Assembly (NCBI RefSeq): GCF_001591365.1
Contig: NZ_BCUT01000002.1
Span: forward strand, 372,001 to 436,000
DNA: 64,000 bases
Source: Variovorax paradoxus NBRC 15149
GTDB lineage: Bacteria; Pseudomonadota; Gammaproteobacteria; Burkholderiales; Burkholderiaceae_C
Direction: 5' to 3'
In this document: positions 54,901 to 63,063 of the stretch, piece by piece
Numbering within the stretch: position 1 is the stretch's first letter
Layout: each line of letters opens with the position of its first letter
Made by a program: the position numbers and the translations under genes
Notes under the pieces: generated by a model
Databases searched by the model: none
Seen by the model: the letters and a program-made list of their open reading frames with translations, nothing else
Told to the model about the DNA's origin: nothing

Positions 54901-57900
54901 CCGACTTCGACGGTGAGTGTCGGCGCTCCGGGCGCCGAGCGCACCATCACCAACGTGGCGGCCGGCCGGATCTCCGGCACCTCGACCGACGCCATCAACG
55001 GCAGCCAGCTGTTCGCCACCAACTCGGCGATCGATGCCGTGGGCGTCACCGCCGGCAAGGGCTGGAACGTGACCACGGGCCAGACCGGCACCGGCACTGC
55101 GACGGGCACCAGCCTGCAGAACATCGCGCCGGGCGGCACCGCCACCTACACGGCGGGCAACAACATCGCCATCACGCAGAACGGCGCGGAAGTGCAGATC
55201 GCCACCAGCGCCACGCCCAGCTTCACCAGCGTGACCACCGGCGGCACGGTGCTGAACAACAACGGCCTCACGATCGCGGGCGGCCCGAGCGTGACGCTCA
55301 CCGGCATCAACGCCGGCAACACGGTCATCACCAACGTGGCACCCGGCGTGGCGCCCACCGATGCGGTGAACGTGGACCAGCTGACCGACACGGTCGCGGC
55401 CAGCAAGACCAAGTACTACAGCGTGAACGACAACGGCGTGGCCGGGGGCAACATCAACAACGACGGCGCGCAGGGCATCAACTCCATTGCCGCAGGCGTG
55501 GGCGCCAGCACCACCACGGCAGCGACGGGCAGCGTGGCCATGGGCACCAACGCCGCGGTCAGCACGGTCAATGGCGTGGCGCTGGGCTCCGGTGCATCGG
55601 CGGGCGCCAATGCAGGCGACGTGGCGCTGGGCTCCGGCTCGACGACGAGCAAGGCCGTCGGCACGGCCAGCACCGTGATCAACGGCACGACCTACAAGTT
55701 CGAGGGCACGACGCCGGCGAGCACCGTGAGCGTGGGCAGCGCGGGCAACGAGCGCACGATCACCAACGTGGCAGCCGGGCGGATCTCCCAGACCTCGACC
55801 GATGCGATCAACGGCTCGCAGCTGTTCGCCACCAACGCCGCCATCGACGACGTGGCCACCACTGCCGGCAAGGGCTGGAACGTGACCACGGCGCAGACCG
55901 GCACCGGCACCGCCACGGGCACCAGCGTGCAGAACATCGCGCCGGGCGGCACCGCCACCTACACGGCGGGCAACAACATCGCCATCACCCAGAACGGCGC
56001 GGAGGTGCAGATCGCCACCAGTGCCACGCCCAATTTCACCAGCGTGACCACGGGCGGCACGGTGCTGAACAACAACGGCCTCACGATTGCGGGCGGTCCG
56101 AGCGTGACGATCAACGGCATCAACGCCGGCAACACGGTCATCACCAACGTGGCGCCCGGCGTGGCGCCCACCGATGCAGTGAACGTGAGCCAGCTGAACA
56201 CGCAGGTGGAGGGGGCCAAGATCCGCTACTACAGCGTGAACGACAACGGCACCAAGCAGGGGAACTATGCGAACGACGGCGCCACGGGCATCAATGCCCT
56301 GGCAGCCGGCGTGAACGCCTCGGCGGCCGGTGCCAGCGGCGTGGCCATGGGCAACGGCTCGCGCGCCAGCGCCGCGGACACCGTGGCAATCGGCAGCGGC
56401 GCGACGGCCGATTCGGCCGAGGCCGTGGCCATCGGCAAGGGCGCGACGGCCACGGGCGGCAAGGCCATCTCGATCGGTTCGGGCAACACGGCCTATGGCG
56501 ACGGCGCCGTGGTGATCGGCGACCCGAGCTATGCGAGCGGCACCGGTGCCTTCACCGGCGGCGCCAACAACATTGCCAACAGCGACGGCACGGCCACGGC
56601 CACCGCGGCCAACCAGGCCAACGGCGCGGTCGCCATCGGCAATGGCAACAAGGCGATCGGCCAGGGATCGGTGGCACTGGGCAATGGCTCCACCGCCGGT
56701 GCGGCCGGCAAGGCAGGCAGCGTGGCCATCGGCAATGCCGCGACGGCGGCTGCCAGTGCGGGCGACGTGGCCCTGGGCTCGGGCTCCGTGACCGCTGCTG
56801 CGGTGGGCACGGCCAACGCCGTGATCAACGGCACGACCTACAACTTCCAGGGCACCACGCCCGCGAGCACCGTGAGCGTGGGCAGCGTGGGCGCCGAGCG
56901 CACCATCACCAACGTGGCGGCCGGCCGGATCTCCGGCACCTCCACCGATGCGATCAACGGCTCGCAGCTGTTTGCCACCAACCAGTCGATCGAGGACCTG
57001 AGCACCACGGTCACCACCAACAAGACCAAGTACTACAGCGTCAACTCCACTGGCGGCACCAACGAGGACAACCTGGGCGCTACCGGAGCCGACGCCATCG
57101 CGTCGGGCAAGAACGCGGCGGCGGCCGGCACCTCGGCCGTGGCCATCGGCCTCGGGGCCACGGCGTCGGACGCCAACAGCGTGGCGCTGGGTTCGGGCTC
57201 CACCACGGCCGCGGCCGTCGGCACGGCCAGCGCGGTGATCGGCGGCACCACCTACAACTTTGCCGGTACCACGCCGGGCAGCACGGTGAGCGTGGGCAGC
57301 GTGGGCGCCGAGCGCACCATCACCAACGTGGCGGCGGGCCGGCTTTCCAACACCTCGACCGATGCCATCAACGGTTCGCAGCTCTTCGCCACCAACCAGC
57401 AGGTGACGGCGAACACCACGCAGATCACCAATCTGGGCAACACGATCGGCGACATCAACAACGGCGGGGGCATCAAGTATTTCCACGCCACCTCGACGCT
57501 GCCCGATTCGCAGGCGCTGGGCACCGACTCGGTCGCCATCGGCCCGAACGCGGTCGCCAACAACGCGAACGACGTGGCGCTGGGCGGCGGCTCCACCACG
57601 CTGGCGGCGGTGGGCACGGCCAGCACGGTGATCAACGGCACGACCTACAACTTCGCCGGCACCACGCCGGGGAGCACGGTGAGCGTGGGTGCGGCGGGCG
57701 CCGAGCGCACCATCACCAACGTGGCGGCGGGCCGGATCTCGGGTGGCTCGACCGATGCCATCAACGGCTCGCAGCTGTTCGCCACCAACCAGTCGATCGA
57801 GAACCTCAGCACCACGGTCACGGCCAACAAGATCAGGTACTACAGCGTCAACTCCACGGGCGGGGGCAACGAGGACAACCTGGGCGCGACGGGGGCCGAC

Positions 57901-59172
57901 GCCATTGCTTCGGGCAAGGATGCGAGCGCAACGGTCGCCGGCGCGGTGGCCATCGGCTCGGGCGCCGTGTCCGACCGCTTCGTGGCACCCTCCACCGGCA
58001 GCATTCCGGCGGGCAGCTCGCTGATCAGCTACAACACCACCGACCGCGCGCTGCTGGGCGCCCTGTCGCTGGGCAGCGCCACCAGCTACCGCCAGATCAC
58101 CAACGTGGCCGACGGCACGCAGGCGCAGGACGCGGTCACGGTGCGGCAGCTCGCGGGCGCGCTGACCTCCTTCGCGGTCACGCCGACGCTGTACTTCCAT
58201 GCCAACTCGAACGCCGCGGACTCGCTGGCCATCGGCGCCGAGTCGGTGGCGGTGGGCCCGCAGACGGTGGTCAACGGCAACAACGGCATCGGCATCGGCA
58301 ACGGCGCGGTGGTGCAGCAGACCGCGCCGGGCGGCGTGGCAATCGGCCAGGGCGCGACCTCGCACATGGCCGACTCCATTGCGCTGGGCACGCAGTCTTC
58401 GGCCGCGGCCGTGCAGGGCGTGGCGCTGGGCGCGGGCAGCAGCGTGACGCAGGCCGGCGGCGTGGCACTGGGCGCGGGCTCGGTGGCCTCCACCGCCGCG
58501 GGCGTGGCCGGCTACGTGCCGCCCACGGCCACCGAGGCGCAGCGCATCGCCATTGGCGCCACCACCAGCACGCTGGCGGCGGTGTCGGTGGGCGATGCGG
58601 CCAACGGGCAGTTCCGCCAGATCACCGGCGTGGCCGCGGGCTCGGCCGACAGCGATGCGGTCAACGTCTCGCAGCTGCGCGGCGTGCAGGGGCAGGTGGC
58701 GGTGATCGACCAGTCGACCGTCAAGTACGACACCAACCCCGACGGCTCCATCAACTACAACAGCGTGTCGATGGGCGGCAGCAACGCGACCGGGCCGGTC
58801 ACGGTGCACAACGTGGCGCCCGGCGTCGCGGGCACGGATGCGGTCAACGTGAACCAGCTCAACAGCGGCATCGCGGGGGCCAACGCCTACACCGATGCGC
58901 GCGTCAACGCCCTGGGCGGCGAGATCCGCAGCATTGCCAAGGATGCGAGCGCAGGCGCGGCCGGCGCGATGGCCATGGCCACCATGCCGCAGGCCTACAT
59001 CCCGGGCAAGAGCATGGTGTCCGCGGGCGTGGCGGGTTTCGACGGCCAGGCCGCCCTTGCCATCGGCGTGTCGAAGCTCTCGGACAACGGCCGGTGGGTC
59101 GTGAAGTTCAGCGGCTCGGCCAACACGCGCGGCAAGGTCGGCGTGGCGGCCGGTGCGGGCTTCCACTGGTAG
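51982..59172 (+). CDS. Trimeric autotransporter adhesin (YadA/AtaA-like)
   Basis: The protein has 2396 residues. An ESPR-type extended signal (MNKSYRSIWNEALGAW) ends near AQAQ. A very long head of YadA-type collagen-like repeats (AIG/AVG with Ala, Ser, Gly) fills most of the first 740 residues. The stalk then carries six repeats of one module (VALGSGST, GTTYNF, AERTITNVAAGRIS, TDAINGSQL neck), at roughly 54.2, 54.9, 55.7, 56.8, 57.2 and 57.6 kb. Further necks are DAVNV-type. The C-terminal YadA anchor ends KVGVAAGAGFHW. It forms a trimeric outer-membrane barrel and surface fibre for adhesion or autoagglutination. It is followed 30 bp later by a TpgA-like lipoprotein. Confidence 0.95.
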   Translation: MNKSYRSIWNEALGAWVAASETTRARGKRGGSRVALAAAASVLGLLSTSAQAQSVNCNVSPWNAYSGTASCMGLNSSAAGIGATALGSLAAADVLGALSVGYAAHTTGQNAIGLGFGAYATSINSIYLGARTAAGTGALAAGAIGIGTDVTASAGNTVAIGTLAQSSALNAAAIGIRANAAGQAAVAMGQDANAQSANSVAIGLQATTSGSTGAVAIGARSSTSGINATSIGVVANATNTDALAVGTNSAATGLRSIAVGAEASASMQDAVAQGTQASASAVNATAIGHLATASDDAATAVGNSARALGNSSLALGAQAVAVGTSTVAVGQGAGAGSTVANTGSTAVGIAAGTLVSGAQNTAMGGGIASVMRGAGSGVTGTRNVAFGSGDGTVAYDANLDASAGSLVSGNDNIAIGTNAGIGVASNGTTSIGLSANASANNAIALGSQAKASAANTLAQGTLATAGGINAIAIGTQAIASAVNSINLGARTAAGAGALAESAIAIGTDVTASQDRAVAMGIGSRATGLDALAAGTRANAAADNATALGSGGTTAATAVRATGVGSLAIGGNATLGAFASGANAIAIGGESVADAADAVAIGRASRATGGRAVAIGSGNVASGNGAVAIGDPNTATGNGAIASGLDNTATGNGSVAMGNTNMVGGGGQAVSTPGTAAQGAVGIGYQNTVVGQGSVAIGSTSSALAAGAVAFGDTAVANNADDVALGSGSTTSKAIGTASAVIGGTTYNFAGTTPLSTVSVGALGAERTITNVAAGRISQTSTDAINGSQLYATNQAVQAIAASTPTHYYSVNDGGVQQGNYTNNGATGANALAAGVGTLAAGTQATAVGPLASASGKSSIALGLQSDSSNVSTIAVGNRANASGSNATAIGSVSNASGDNAIAFGSSTIASAANATAVGNRANASAANALALGVGATAAQADDVALGSGSVTAAAVGTASTVINGTTYNFQGTTPTSTVSVGAPGAERTITNVAAGRISGTSTDAINGSQLFATNSAIDAVGVTAGKGWNVTTGQTGTGTATGTSLQNIAPGGTATYTAGNNIAITQNGAEVQIATSATPSFTSVTTGGTVLNNNGLTIAGGPSVTLTGINAGNTVITNVAPGVAPTDAVNVDQLTDTVAASKTKYYSVNDNGVAGGNINNDGAQGINSIAAGVGASTTTAATGSVAMGTNAAVSTVNGVALGSGASAGANAGDVALGSGSTTSKAVGTASTVINGTTYKFEGTTPASTVSVGSAGNERTITNVAAGRISQTSTDAINGSQLFATNAAIDDVATTAGKGWNVTTAQTGTGTATGTSVQNIAPGGTATYTAGNNIAITQNGAEVQIATSATPNFTSVTTGGTVLNNNGLTIAGGPSVTINGINAGNTVITNVAPGVAPTDAVNVSQLNTQVEGAKIRYYSVNDNGTKQGNYANDGATGINALAAGVNASAAGASGVAMGNGSRASAADTVAIGSGATADSAEAVAIGKGATATGGKAISIGSGNTAYGDGAVVIGDPSYASGTGAFTGGANNIANSDGTATATAANQANGAVAIGNGNKAIGQGSVALGNGSTAGAAGKAGSVAIGNAATAAASAGDVALGSGSVTAAAVGTANAVINGTTYNFQGTTPASTVSVGSVGAERTITNVAAGRISGTSTDAINGSQLFATNQSIEDLSTTVTTNKTKYYSVNSTGGTNEDNLGATGADAIASGKNAAAAGTSAVAIGLGATASDANSVALGSGSTTAAAVGTASAVIGGTTYNFAGTTPGSTVSVGSVGAERTITNVAAGRLSNTSTDAINGSQLFATNQQVTANTTQITNLGNTIGDINNGGGIKYFHATSTLPDSQALGTDSVAIGPNAVANNANDVALGGGSTTLAAVGTASTVINGTTYNFAGTTPGSTVSVGAAGAERTITNVAAGRISGGSTDAINGSQLFATNQSIENLSTTVTANKIRYYSVNSTGGGNEDNLGATGADAIASGKDASATVAGAVAIGSGAVSDRFVAPSTGSIPAGSSLISYNTTDRALLGALSLGSATSYRQITNVADGTQAQDAVTVRQLAGALTSFAVTPTLYFHANSNAADSLAIGAESVAVGPQTVVNGNNGIGIGNGAVVQQTAPGGVAIGQGATSHMADSIALGTQSSAAAVQGVALGAGSSVTQAGGVALGAGSVASTAAGVAGYVPPTATEAQRIAIGATTSTLAAVSVGDAANGQFRQITGVAAGSADSDAVNVSQLRGVQGQVAVIDQSTVKYDTNPDGSINYNSVSMGGSNATGPVTVHNVAPGVAGTDAVNVNQLNSGIAGANAYTDARVNALGGEIRSIAKDASAGAAGAMAMATMPQAYIPGKSMVSAGVAGFDGQAALAIGVSKLSDNGRWVVKFSGSANTRGKVGVAAGAGFHW
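54130..57800 (+). repeat. Six-fold internal module repeat in the adhesin stalk
   Basis: Six copies of a segment encoding GTTYNF (one copy GTTYKF), STVSVG, ERTITNVAAGR, then TDAINGSQL occur between 54.1 and 57.8 kb. Two longer stretches, about 54.9-55.4 and 55.7-56.2 kb, are nearly identical at the DNA level including the VTTGGTVLNNNGLTIAGG block. This invites unequal recombination and length variation. Confidence 0.85.
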
Positions 59173-59202
59173 GCCGGCGGCATCACAAAGAGGAACAACA
59201 TC

Positions 59203-60036
59203 ATGACAACGCACATCCATCGCTTCTCGGCCATTGCAGCGGGCGCCGCGGCACTGCTGCTGCTGCAGGGCTGCAGCTCCTATGTGAGCCGCGGCATCAC
59301 CGACGACGGCAAGGCCACCGAAGTGATCTTCCCCAACATCGACAACGATGCATGGCTCAAGGAAGGCACCTTCCCCAACCTGGACAACCTGCGCGCCGTG
59401 GCACCCGGCGTCACCAAGGACCAGCTGTACGACCTGCTCGGCCGTCCGCATTTCCGCGAAGGCATGGCGGGCCCGCGCGAGTGGGACTACATCTTCCATT
59501 TCCGCAAGCCCGGCGGCGGCGTGACCACCTGCCAGTACAAGGCGATATTCGACAAGGACTACAAGGCGCAGACCTTCCACTGGCTGCCGGCCGGCTGCGC
59601 CGACGTGCTGGCGGTGCGCGCATTGCCGGCGGCCGAACGGCCGGCCGCCGCGAGCCCGGCGGCACCGCGGCGCACCACGCTGGGTGCCGATGGCCTGTTC
59701 CGCTTCGACGGCCGGTCGCTCGCCGACCTGCTGCCGGAGGGCCGCCGCAAGCTCGATGCGCTGGCCGGCGACATCAAGGCGGCGGATGCCGTCAAGGTGA
59801 CGGGCTACACCGACCGGCTCGGCAGCCAGGCCTACAACAGCGCCCTCTCGCTGGCGCGCGCCAACACCGTGCGCGACTACCTGGTCCAGGCTGGCGTGCC
59901 GGCGCAGAAGATACAGGTGCAAGGCAAGGGCGAATCCGAGCCGAAGGTGCAGTGCACGCAAACGGCGCGCGCGGCCCTGATCGACTGCCTGGCACCCAAC
60001 CGCCGCGTCGAGATCGAGGTCTTCGCGGAACGCTGA
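59203..60036 (+). CDS. BamE/OmpA two-domain lipoprotein, TpgA-like
   Basis: The protein has 277 residues. The lipobox is LQGC with Cys24. The N-terminal part (about 45-125) is BamE/SmpA-like (APGVTKDQLYDLLGRPHF, then REWDYIFHF). The C-terminal part (about 170-275) is an OmpA-type peptidoglycan-binding domain with the motif GYTDRLGSQAYNSALSLARA and GKGESEP. TpgA of Acinetobacter has this architecture and holds the AtaA adhesin to the cell wall. The gene follows the adhesin by 30 bp with an AGAGGAAC ribosome site, so the same role is likely. Confidence 0.88.
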   Translation: MTTHIHRFSAIAAGAAALLLLQGCSSYVSRGITDDGKATEVIFPNIDNDAWLKEGTFPNLDNLRAVAPGVTKDQLYDLLGRPHFREGMAGPREWDYIFHFRKPGGGVTTCQYKAIFDKDYKAQTFHWLPAGCADVLAVRALPAAERPAAASPAAPRRTTLGADGLFRFDGRSLADLLPEGRRKLDALAGDIKAADAVKVTGYTDRLGSQAYNSALSLARANTVRDYLVQAGVPAQKIQVQGKGESEPKVQCTQTARAALIDCLAPNRRVEIEVFAER

Positions 60037-60063
60037 GCAGCAAGCACCGCGCGGGTTCGCGCC

Positions 60064-60222
60064 TCAGGCAAGCACGATCGCGATGGACACGATGGCCACC
60101 GCCCGAACAGCCGTGCCCCGCCTGAGCTTGCGAAGCCGGCCGTAGAACCAGCGGTCCAGGCGCCCGGCCATGCGCCGGGAGCGGCTTGCCGGACGCAGCC
60201 GCGCACCTCTCCTGTCGCGCAT
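60064..60222 (-). CDS. Possible small basic membrane protein
   Basis: The protein has 52 residues. A basic N-terminus (MRDRRGARLRPASRSRR) is followed by a hydrophobic C-terminal stretch (AVRAVAIVSIAIVLA). AAGGTGAG stands about 7 bases before ATG 60222. It is convergent with the TpgA-like gene. Short length makes it uncertain; no homologue is recognised. Confidence 0.35.
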   Translation of the reverse strand: MRDRRGARLRPASRSRRMAGRLDRWFYGRLRKLRRGTAVRAVAIVSIAIVLA

Positions 60223-60491
60223 CGGCCACTCACCTTTTTGTGGGAGTGCTGCCCAGCACCCGGTCCCACACAATGAACTTGAAACGCCTCCAGCAGCGGC
60301 GGCGGACCCCGTCCATCTCCAACATTTGCGCGAACCGCAAGAGGCCGAACGCCAATTGTGTCTGATTGTGATTCGGAACACATCCGCGACTCGAAACCCG
60401 ATGCCAAGCCGCATGTTGCTCCGTAGCATTCCCCTGAGGACCGCTCACGAGCGGATCCAAGAAATGGTTCAACGATTCAGGGGCATGCCAA
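60223..60491. other. Intergenic stretch upstream of the GGDEF-like gene
   Basis: About 270 bp that presumably contain the promoter of the gene at 60492 and of the small minus-strand frame. I see no conserved element or hairpin of note. Confidence 0.35.
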
Positions 60492-61211
60492 ATGCAGAGA
60501 AAGTGGTGTCACGCAGGCGATGCAGCGATCGCCCTGCCGCGAATGGAAAACAGGCTCTTCGGGCCGCGGTGGCGTGCGGCCCTGGCGCATTTGCTGCCCG
60601 CAAAACATCGCGCTGCCGCCGCTGCGGCGGCAGCGAGGGAGCGAAACCGCAGCGCCCTGCCTGCCAGGGTGTGCGCACTCTTCTTCATCGCCAATTTCGC
60701 GCAGCTGGTCGATGCCGATGGGCCGGAGGTTGCCGCCGACGTCAGCCGCGAGATCCGGCGCCGGATCCGCGCGAGCCTGCTGGCTTCGGCCGACACCGAC
60801 CTGAGCTGCCTGCGCGACGACTGCTTCCTGCTGCGCACCAGCGCCGCCTGCACGGCCGGTTCCACGCCCGCGCAGCGCTCCGGCGGCGGGCAGCTCGAGG
60901 AACTGCTGGCGAAGCTCGGCAGCGAGCCGCTCAAGGTGCGCGGCATGACGGCACTGCCGCGGCTGCATGCGGACTGGATCGCAATGCGCGCGTCCAGGCG
61001 CCTGGGCGCGGCGGAGATCGAACTGGCCCTGTGGGCCGCGCAGGAGCGGCTCGCGCCGGATGTCGTGGTCGATTGCGTCGATCGCGTCTACGACGTGCAT
61101 GTCGAGAGAAAAGCCGGAAGACTCTGGTTGCGGGGCCGCGCCCTGCACGAGGCCGAAGAACAAAACCGCATCGAGGCGCTGTTCCGGCTGCTTCAGGCGG
61201 ACTGCAAATGA
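60492..61211 (+). CDS. Hypothetical protein with degenerate GGDEF-like domain
   Basis: The protein has 239 residues. An Ala-rich start precedes a segment that aligns by eye with a diguanylate-cyclase core: ALFFIANFAQLVDADGPEVAADVSREI (compare DIDHFKRINDTYGH) and CLRDDCFLLRT in the place of RLGGDEFALLL. The GG(D/E)EF signature is absent, so it would not synthesise c-di-GMP. No membrane segment. It ends 22 bp before the Crp/Fnr ATG, so cotranscription is likely. The domain assignment is tentative. Confidence 0.65.
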   Translation: MQRKWCHAGDAAIALPRMENRLFGPRWRAALAHLLPAKHRAAAAAAAARERNRSALPARVCALFFIANFAQLVDADGPEVAADVSREIRRRIRASLLASADTDLSCLRDDCFLLRTSAACTAGSTPAQRSGGGQLEELLAKLGSEPLKVRGMTALPRLHADWIAMRASRRLGAAEIELALWAAQERLAPDVVVDCVDRVYDVHVERKAGRLWLRGRALHEAEEQNRIEALFRLLQADCK

Positions 61212-61233
61212 GGTGGCCGACATAACCTTCGCC

Positions 61234-61983
61234 ATGTACCTCCATCCCCTCATTGCCAGCGTGCCGCCCGCCGACCGGGCCGCCCTGATCCGCAGCAGCG
61301 AACTGCGGTCCTACCGGCGCAACGAGACGGTGCTTCTCGCGGACACCTGGACCGACAGCATCTACTGCGTGGCCAGCGGCCTGCTGCGCGCCGTCGATCG
61401 GGATGTCACGACCGACTTCATCCGCAGGGGCGATTTCTTCCTCGGCCCTTCATTGGGCGAGGACCGCTACCAGACCACCTCGACCCTGGTTGCGGCCCTG
61501 CCCTCCTCGGTCTACCTGATGCCGATCGCCGCGATCCGCAGGCTGTGCTCGACCTACCCCGAGGTGACCATCGGCCTGCTCGAGGTCGCGATGAAACGCA
61601 TCACCATGATCCGCGGCCAGCTGCGCCGGATCTCGTCGCTGTCGGCCGAGAACCTGGTCGGCCGCGTGCTCCACGAGCTGACCCAGCTGGCCCCTGCGGG
61701 CAGCGGCGGCTACGACAAGCGCATCACCCAGGCGGTCATCGCATCGTATTCGGGGCTCTCGCGCGAGGTGGTCAACAAGACCATGCGCGACCTGGAGAGC
61801 CGCGGCCTGGTCCGCCGCGACGAGAAAGGCATCCACATCCCGCCGAACTTCGCCTCGACGGACTTCGGCAGCCTGCTTCCGGATGCGCCCGCCGAGCAAG
61901 CCGAGGAAGCCCATCCCATGTTCGACCCCGAGCTGTTCACCATGCCGGAAGACACGGGCAACGCCGGACCGAAGCGGGATTGA
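61234..61983 (+). CDS. Crp/Fnr-family transcriptional regulator
   Basis: The protein has 249 residues. The N-terminal cyclic-nucleotide-binding-like beta-roll is compressed (LRSYRRNETVLLADTW, IYCVASGLLRAV). A dimerisation helix (TYPEVTIGLLEVAMKRITMIRGQLRRISSLSAENLVGRVLHEL) leads to a helix-turn-helix with ITQAVIASYSGLSREVVNKTMRDLESRGLV. The Fnr cysteine cluster is absent, so it is not an oxygen-sensing Fnr with an iron-sulfur cluster. ATG 61234 is preferred; GTG 61213 is open. It may control the downstream OTC-like, OsmC and hemerythrin genes. Confidence 0.88.
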   Translation: MYLHPLIASVPPADRAALIRSSELRSYRRNETVLLADTWTDSIYCVASGLLRAVDRDVTTDFIRRGDFFLGPSLGEDRYQTTSTLVAALPSSVYLMPIAAIRRLCSTYPEVTIGLLEVAMKRITMIRGQLRRISSLSAENLVGRVLHELTQLAPAGSGGYDKRITQAVIASYSGLSREVVNKTMRDLESRGLVRRDEKGIHIPPNFASTDFGSLLPDAPAEQAEEAHPMFDPELFTMPEDTGNAGPKRD

Positions 61984-62012
61984 TCTGCCCGGCGCATCGC
62001 CAGCGGCCCCGA
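61984..62012. other. Short spacer between convergent genes
   Basis: Only 29 bp lie between the Crp/Fnr stop and the stop of the small zinc-ribbon frame. No terminator hairpin is evident. Confidence 0.3.
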
Positions 62013-62273
62013 TCAGGGCGCAGGCACCTGGGCCGCCTCGCTTCCACTCCTGAGAGACGTGACCGCGAAGCTGACCGCCCGCTTCGATGCCAGCTGCGAT
62101 TTTCCGCAGCGGCTGCAGCAATAGAACCGCAGCCAGGGAAGGATCTTCATCCACCAATGCCGATGGATGCGCTCCAGGTGCGCGAGCCCGCATGAACAGT
62201 TGATGAAGGGACCGCCGTGATGCGGCTGGCGCTTGTGGTTCATGCGGGCCATCGTGCCGACGTGGCTTCGCAT
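62013..62273 (-). CDS. Small Cys-rich (zinc-ribbon-like) protein
   Basis: About 86 residues from ATG 62273. FINCSCGLAHLER and FYCCSRCGKSQLASKR supply a CxC and a CxxC pair, with a Trp/His-rich linker (RIHRHWWMKILPWLR). This fits a small zinc ribbon or membrane-proximal protein. Several upstream in-frame ATGs exist (to 62339) and the start is uncertain. It is convergent with the Crp/Fnr gene and divergent from the OTC-like gene. Confidence 0.5.
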   Translation of the reverse strand: MRSHVGTMARMNHKRQPHHGGPFINCSCGLAHLERIHRHWWMKILPWLRFYCCSRCGKSQLASKRAVSFAVTSLRSGSEAAQVPAP

Positions 62274-62398
62274 CGCGCGGCAGGCTGTGATCTTCTTCAC
62301 CTGCCGCGGCAAAAAAACTCGAAGAGATGTTCCCGCCATGGCGGCGAGTTGATGCCCGTCAAGGATTGCGGCGGCACGGGCTATAGGCTGCGGTCGTC

Positions 62399-62977
62399 AT
62401 GCAATCGACCCTGAGCTCCCCGCACAGTCCCGGCCTCCACGCCGGCGGCGAATTCCTGGCCGGCGATCTTTCGGCCGTGCACGAACTCACCTGCCGGCTG
62501 AAGGCCGCATCGCTTGCAGGCCGCGCCGGCGAGCGGCCGCTGGCGGGCAAGAACATCGCCCTGCTGCGCCAGCGGCCGGCCGATGCGGAAATGTCGGCGC
62601 TGCATCGCGCCGCACTGGACCTGGGCGCGCGGGTGGCCCATGTGCGGCTCGGTCCCCCGGTCGATCCGGGCGGCACCGAGTTCCGCCACCTCTCGCAGAT
62701 GCTCGGCCGGCTGTACGACGCCATCGATTGCGCCTCCCTGACGCCTGCCGAAGTACGGCAGATCGAACAGCATGCGGGCGTGCCGGTCTATGACGACCTC
62801 GAAGGCATCGACCATCCCGCCTCGGTGCTGGCGGACCTGATGACGCTGCGCGAACACGGCTGCGCGGCCGATGTGCGGGCACGGACCGCCTGTCTCGGCG
62901 AGCATGCCGCCGAGCGCGCGCAGAACCATCGCTTCGTGCTGCAGGCCATGCTGCTTGCCTCGATGGCCGGCAGCTGA
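62399..62977 (+). CDS. Ornithine-carbamoyltransferase-like N-terminal domain protein
   Basis: The protein has 192 residues, about half the normal OTC length of 300-340. It follows the OTC N-domain: GGEFLAGDLSAVHELTCRLK, RPLAGKNIALL, DLGARVAHVRLG, LGRLYDAIDC, AGVPVYDDLEG, HPASVLADLMTLREH. The carbamoyl-phosphate motif STRTR is replaced by RPADAEMS, and the ornithine-binding C-domain is missing. A catalytic OTC is therefore unlikely. It may be a regulator or ligand-binding paralogue; whether it is a free-standing gene or a relic cannot be told from the sequence. Confidence 0.75.
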   Translation: MQSTLSSPHSPGLHAGGEFLAGDLSAVHELTCRLKAASLAGRAGERPLAGKNIALLRQRPADAEMSALHRAALDLGARVAHVRLGPPVDPGGTEFRHLSQMLGRLYDAIDCASLTPAEVRQIEQHAGVPVYDDLEGIDHPASVLADLMTLREHGCAADVRARTACLGEHAAERAQNHRFVLQAMLLASMAGS

Positions 62978-63063
62978 GCCCCGGCGCCCTCCGGGTATTC
63001 CTTCGCCGGTCCTTGCGCCACGTCAAGCCCGCGCAGCGGCACGGGCTCCACACTGGCCTCGCC

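Noticed and set aside
54625..59961. 1778-codon minus-strand frame antisense to the adhesin
   Set aside because: It is Ala/Arg/His-rich repeat, the mirror of the adhesin repeats, with no domain or ribosome site.
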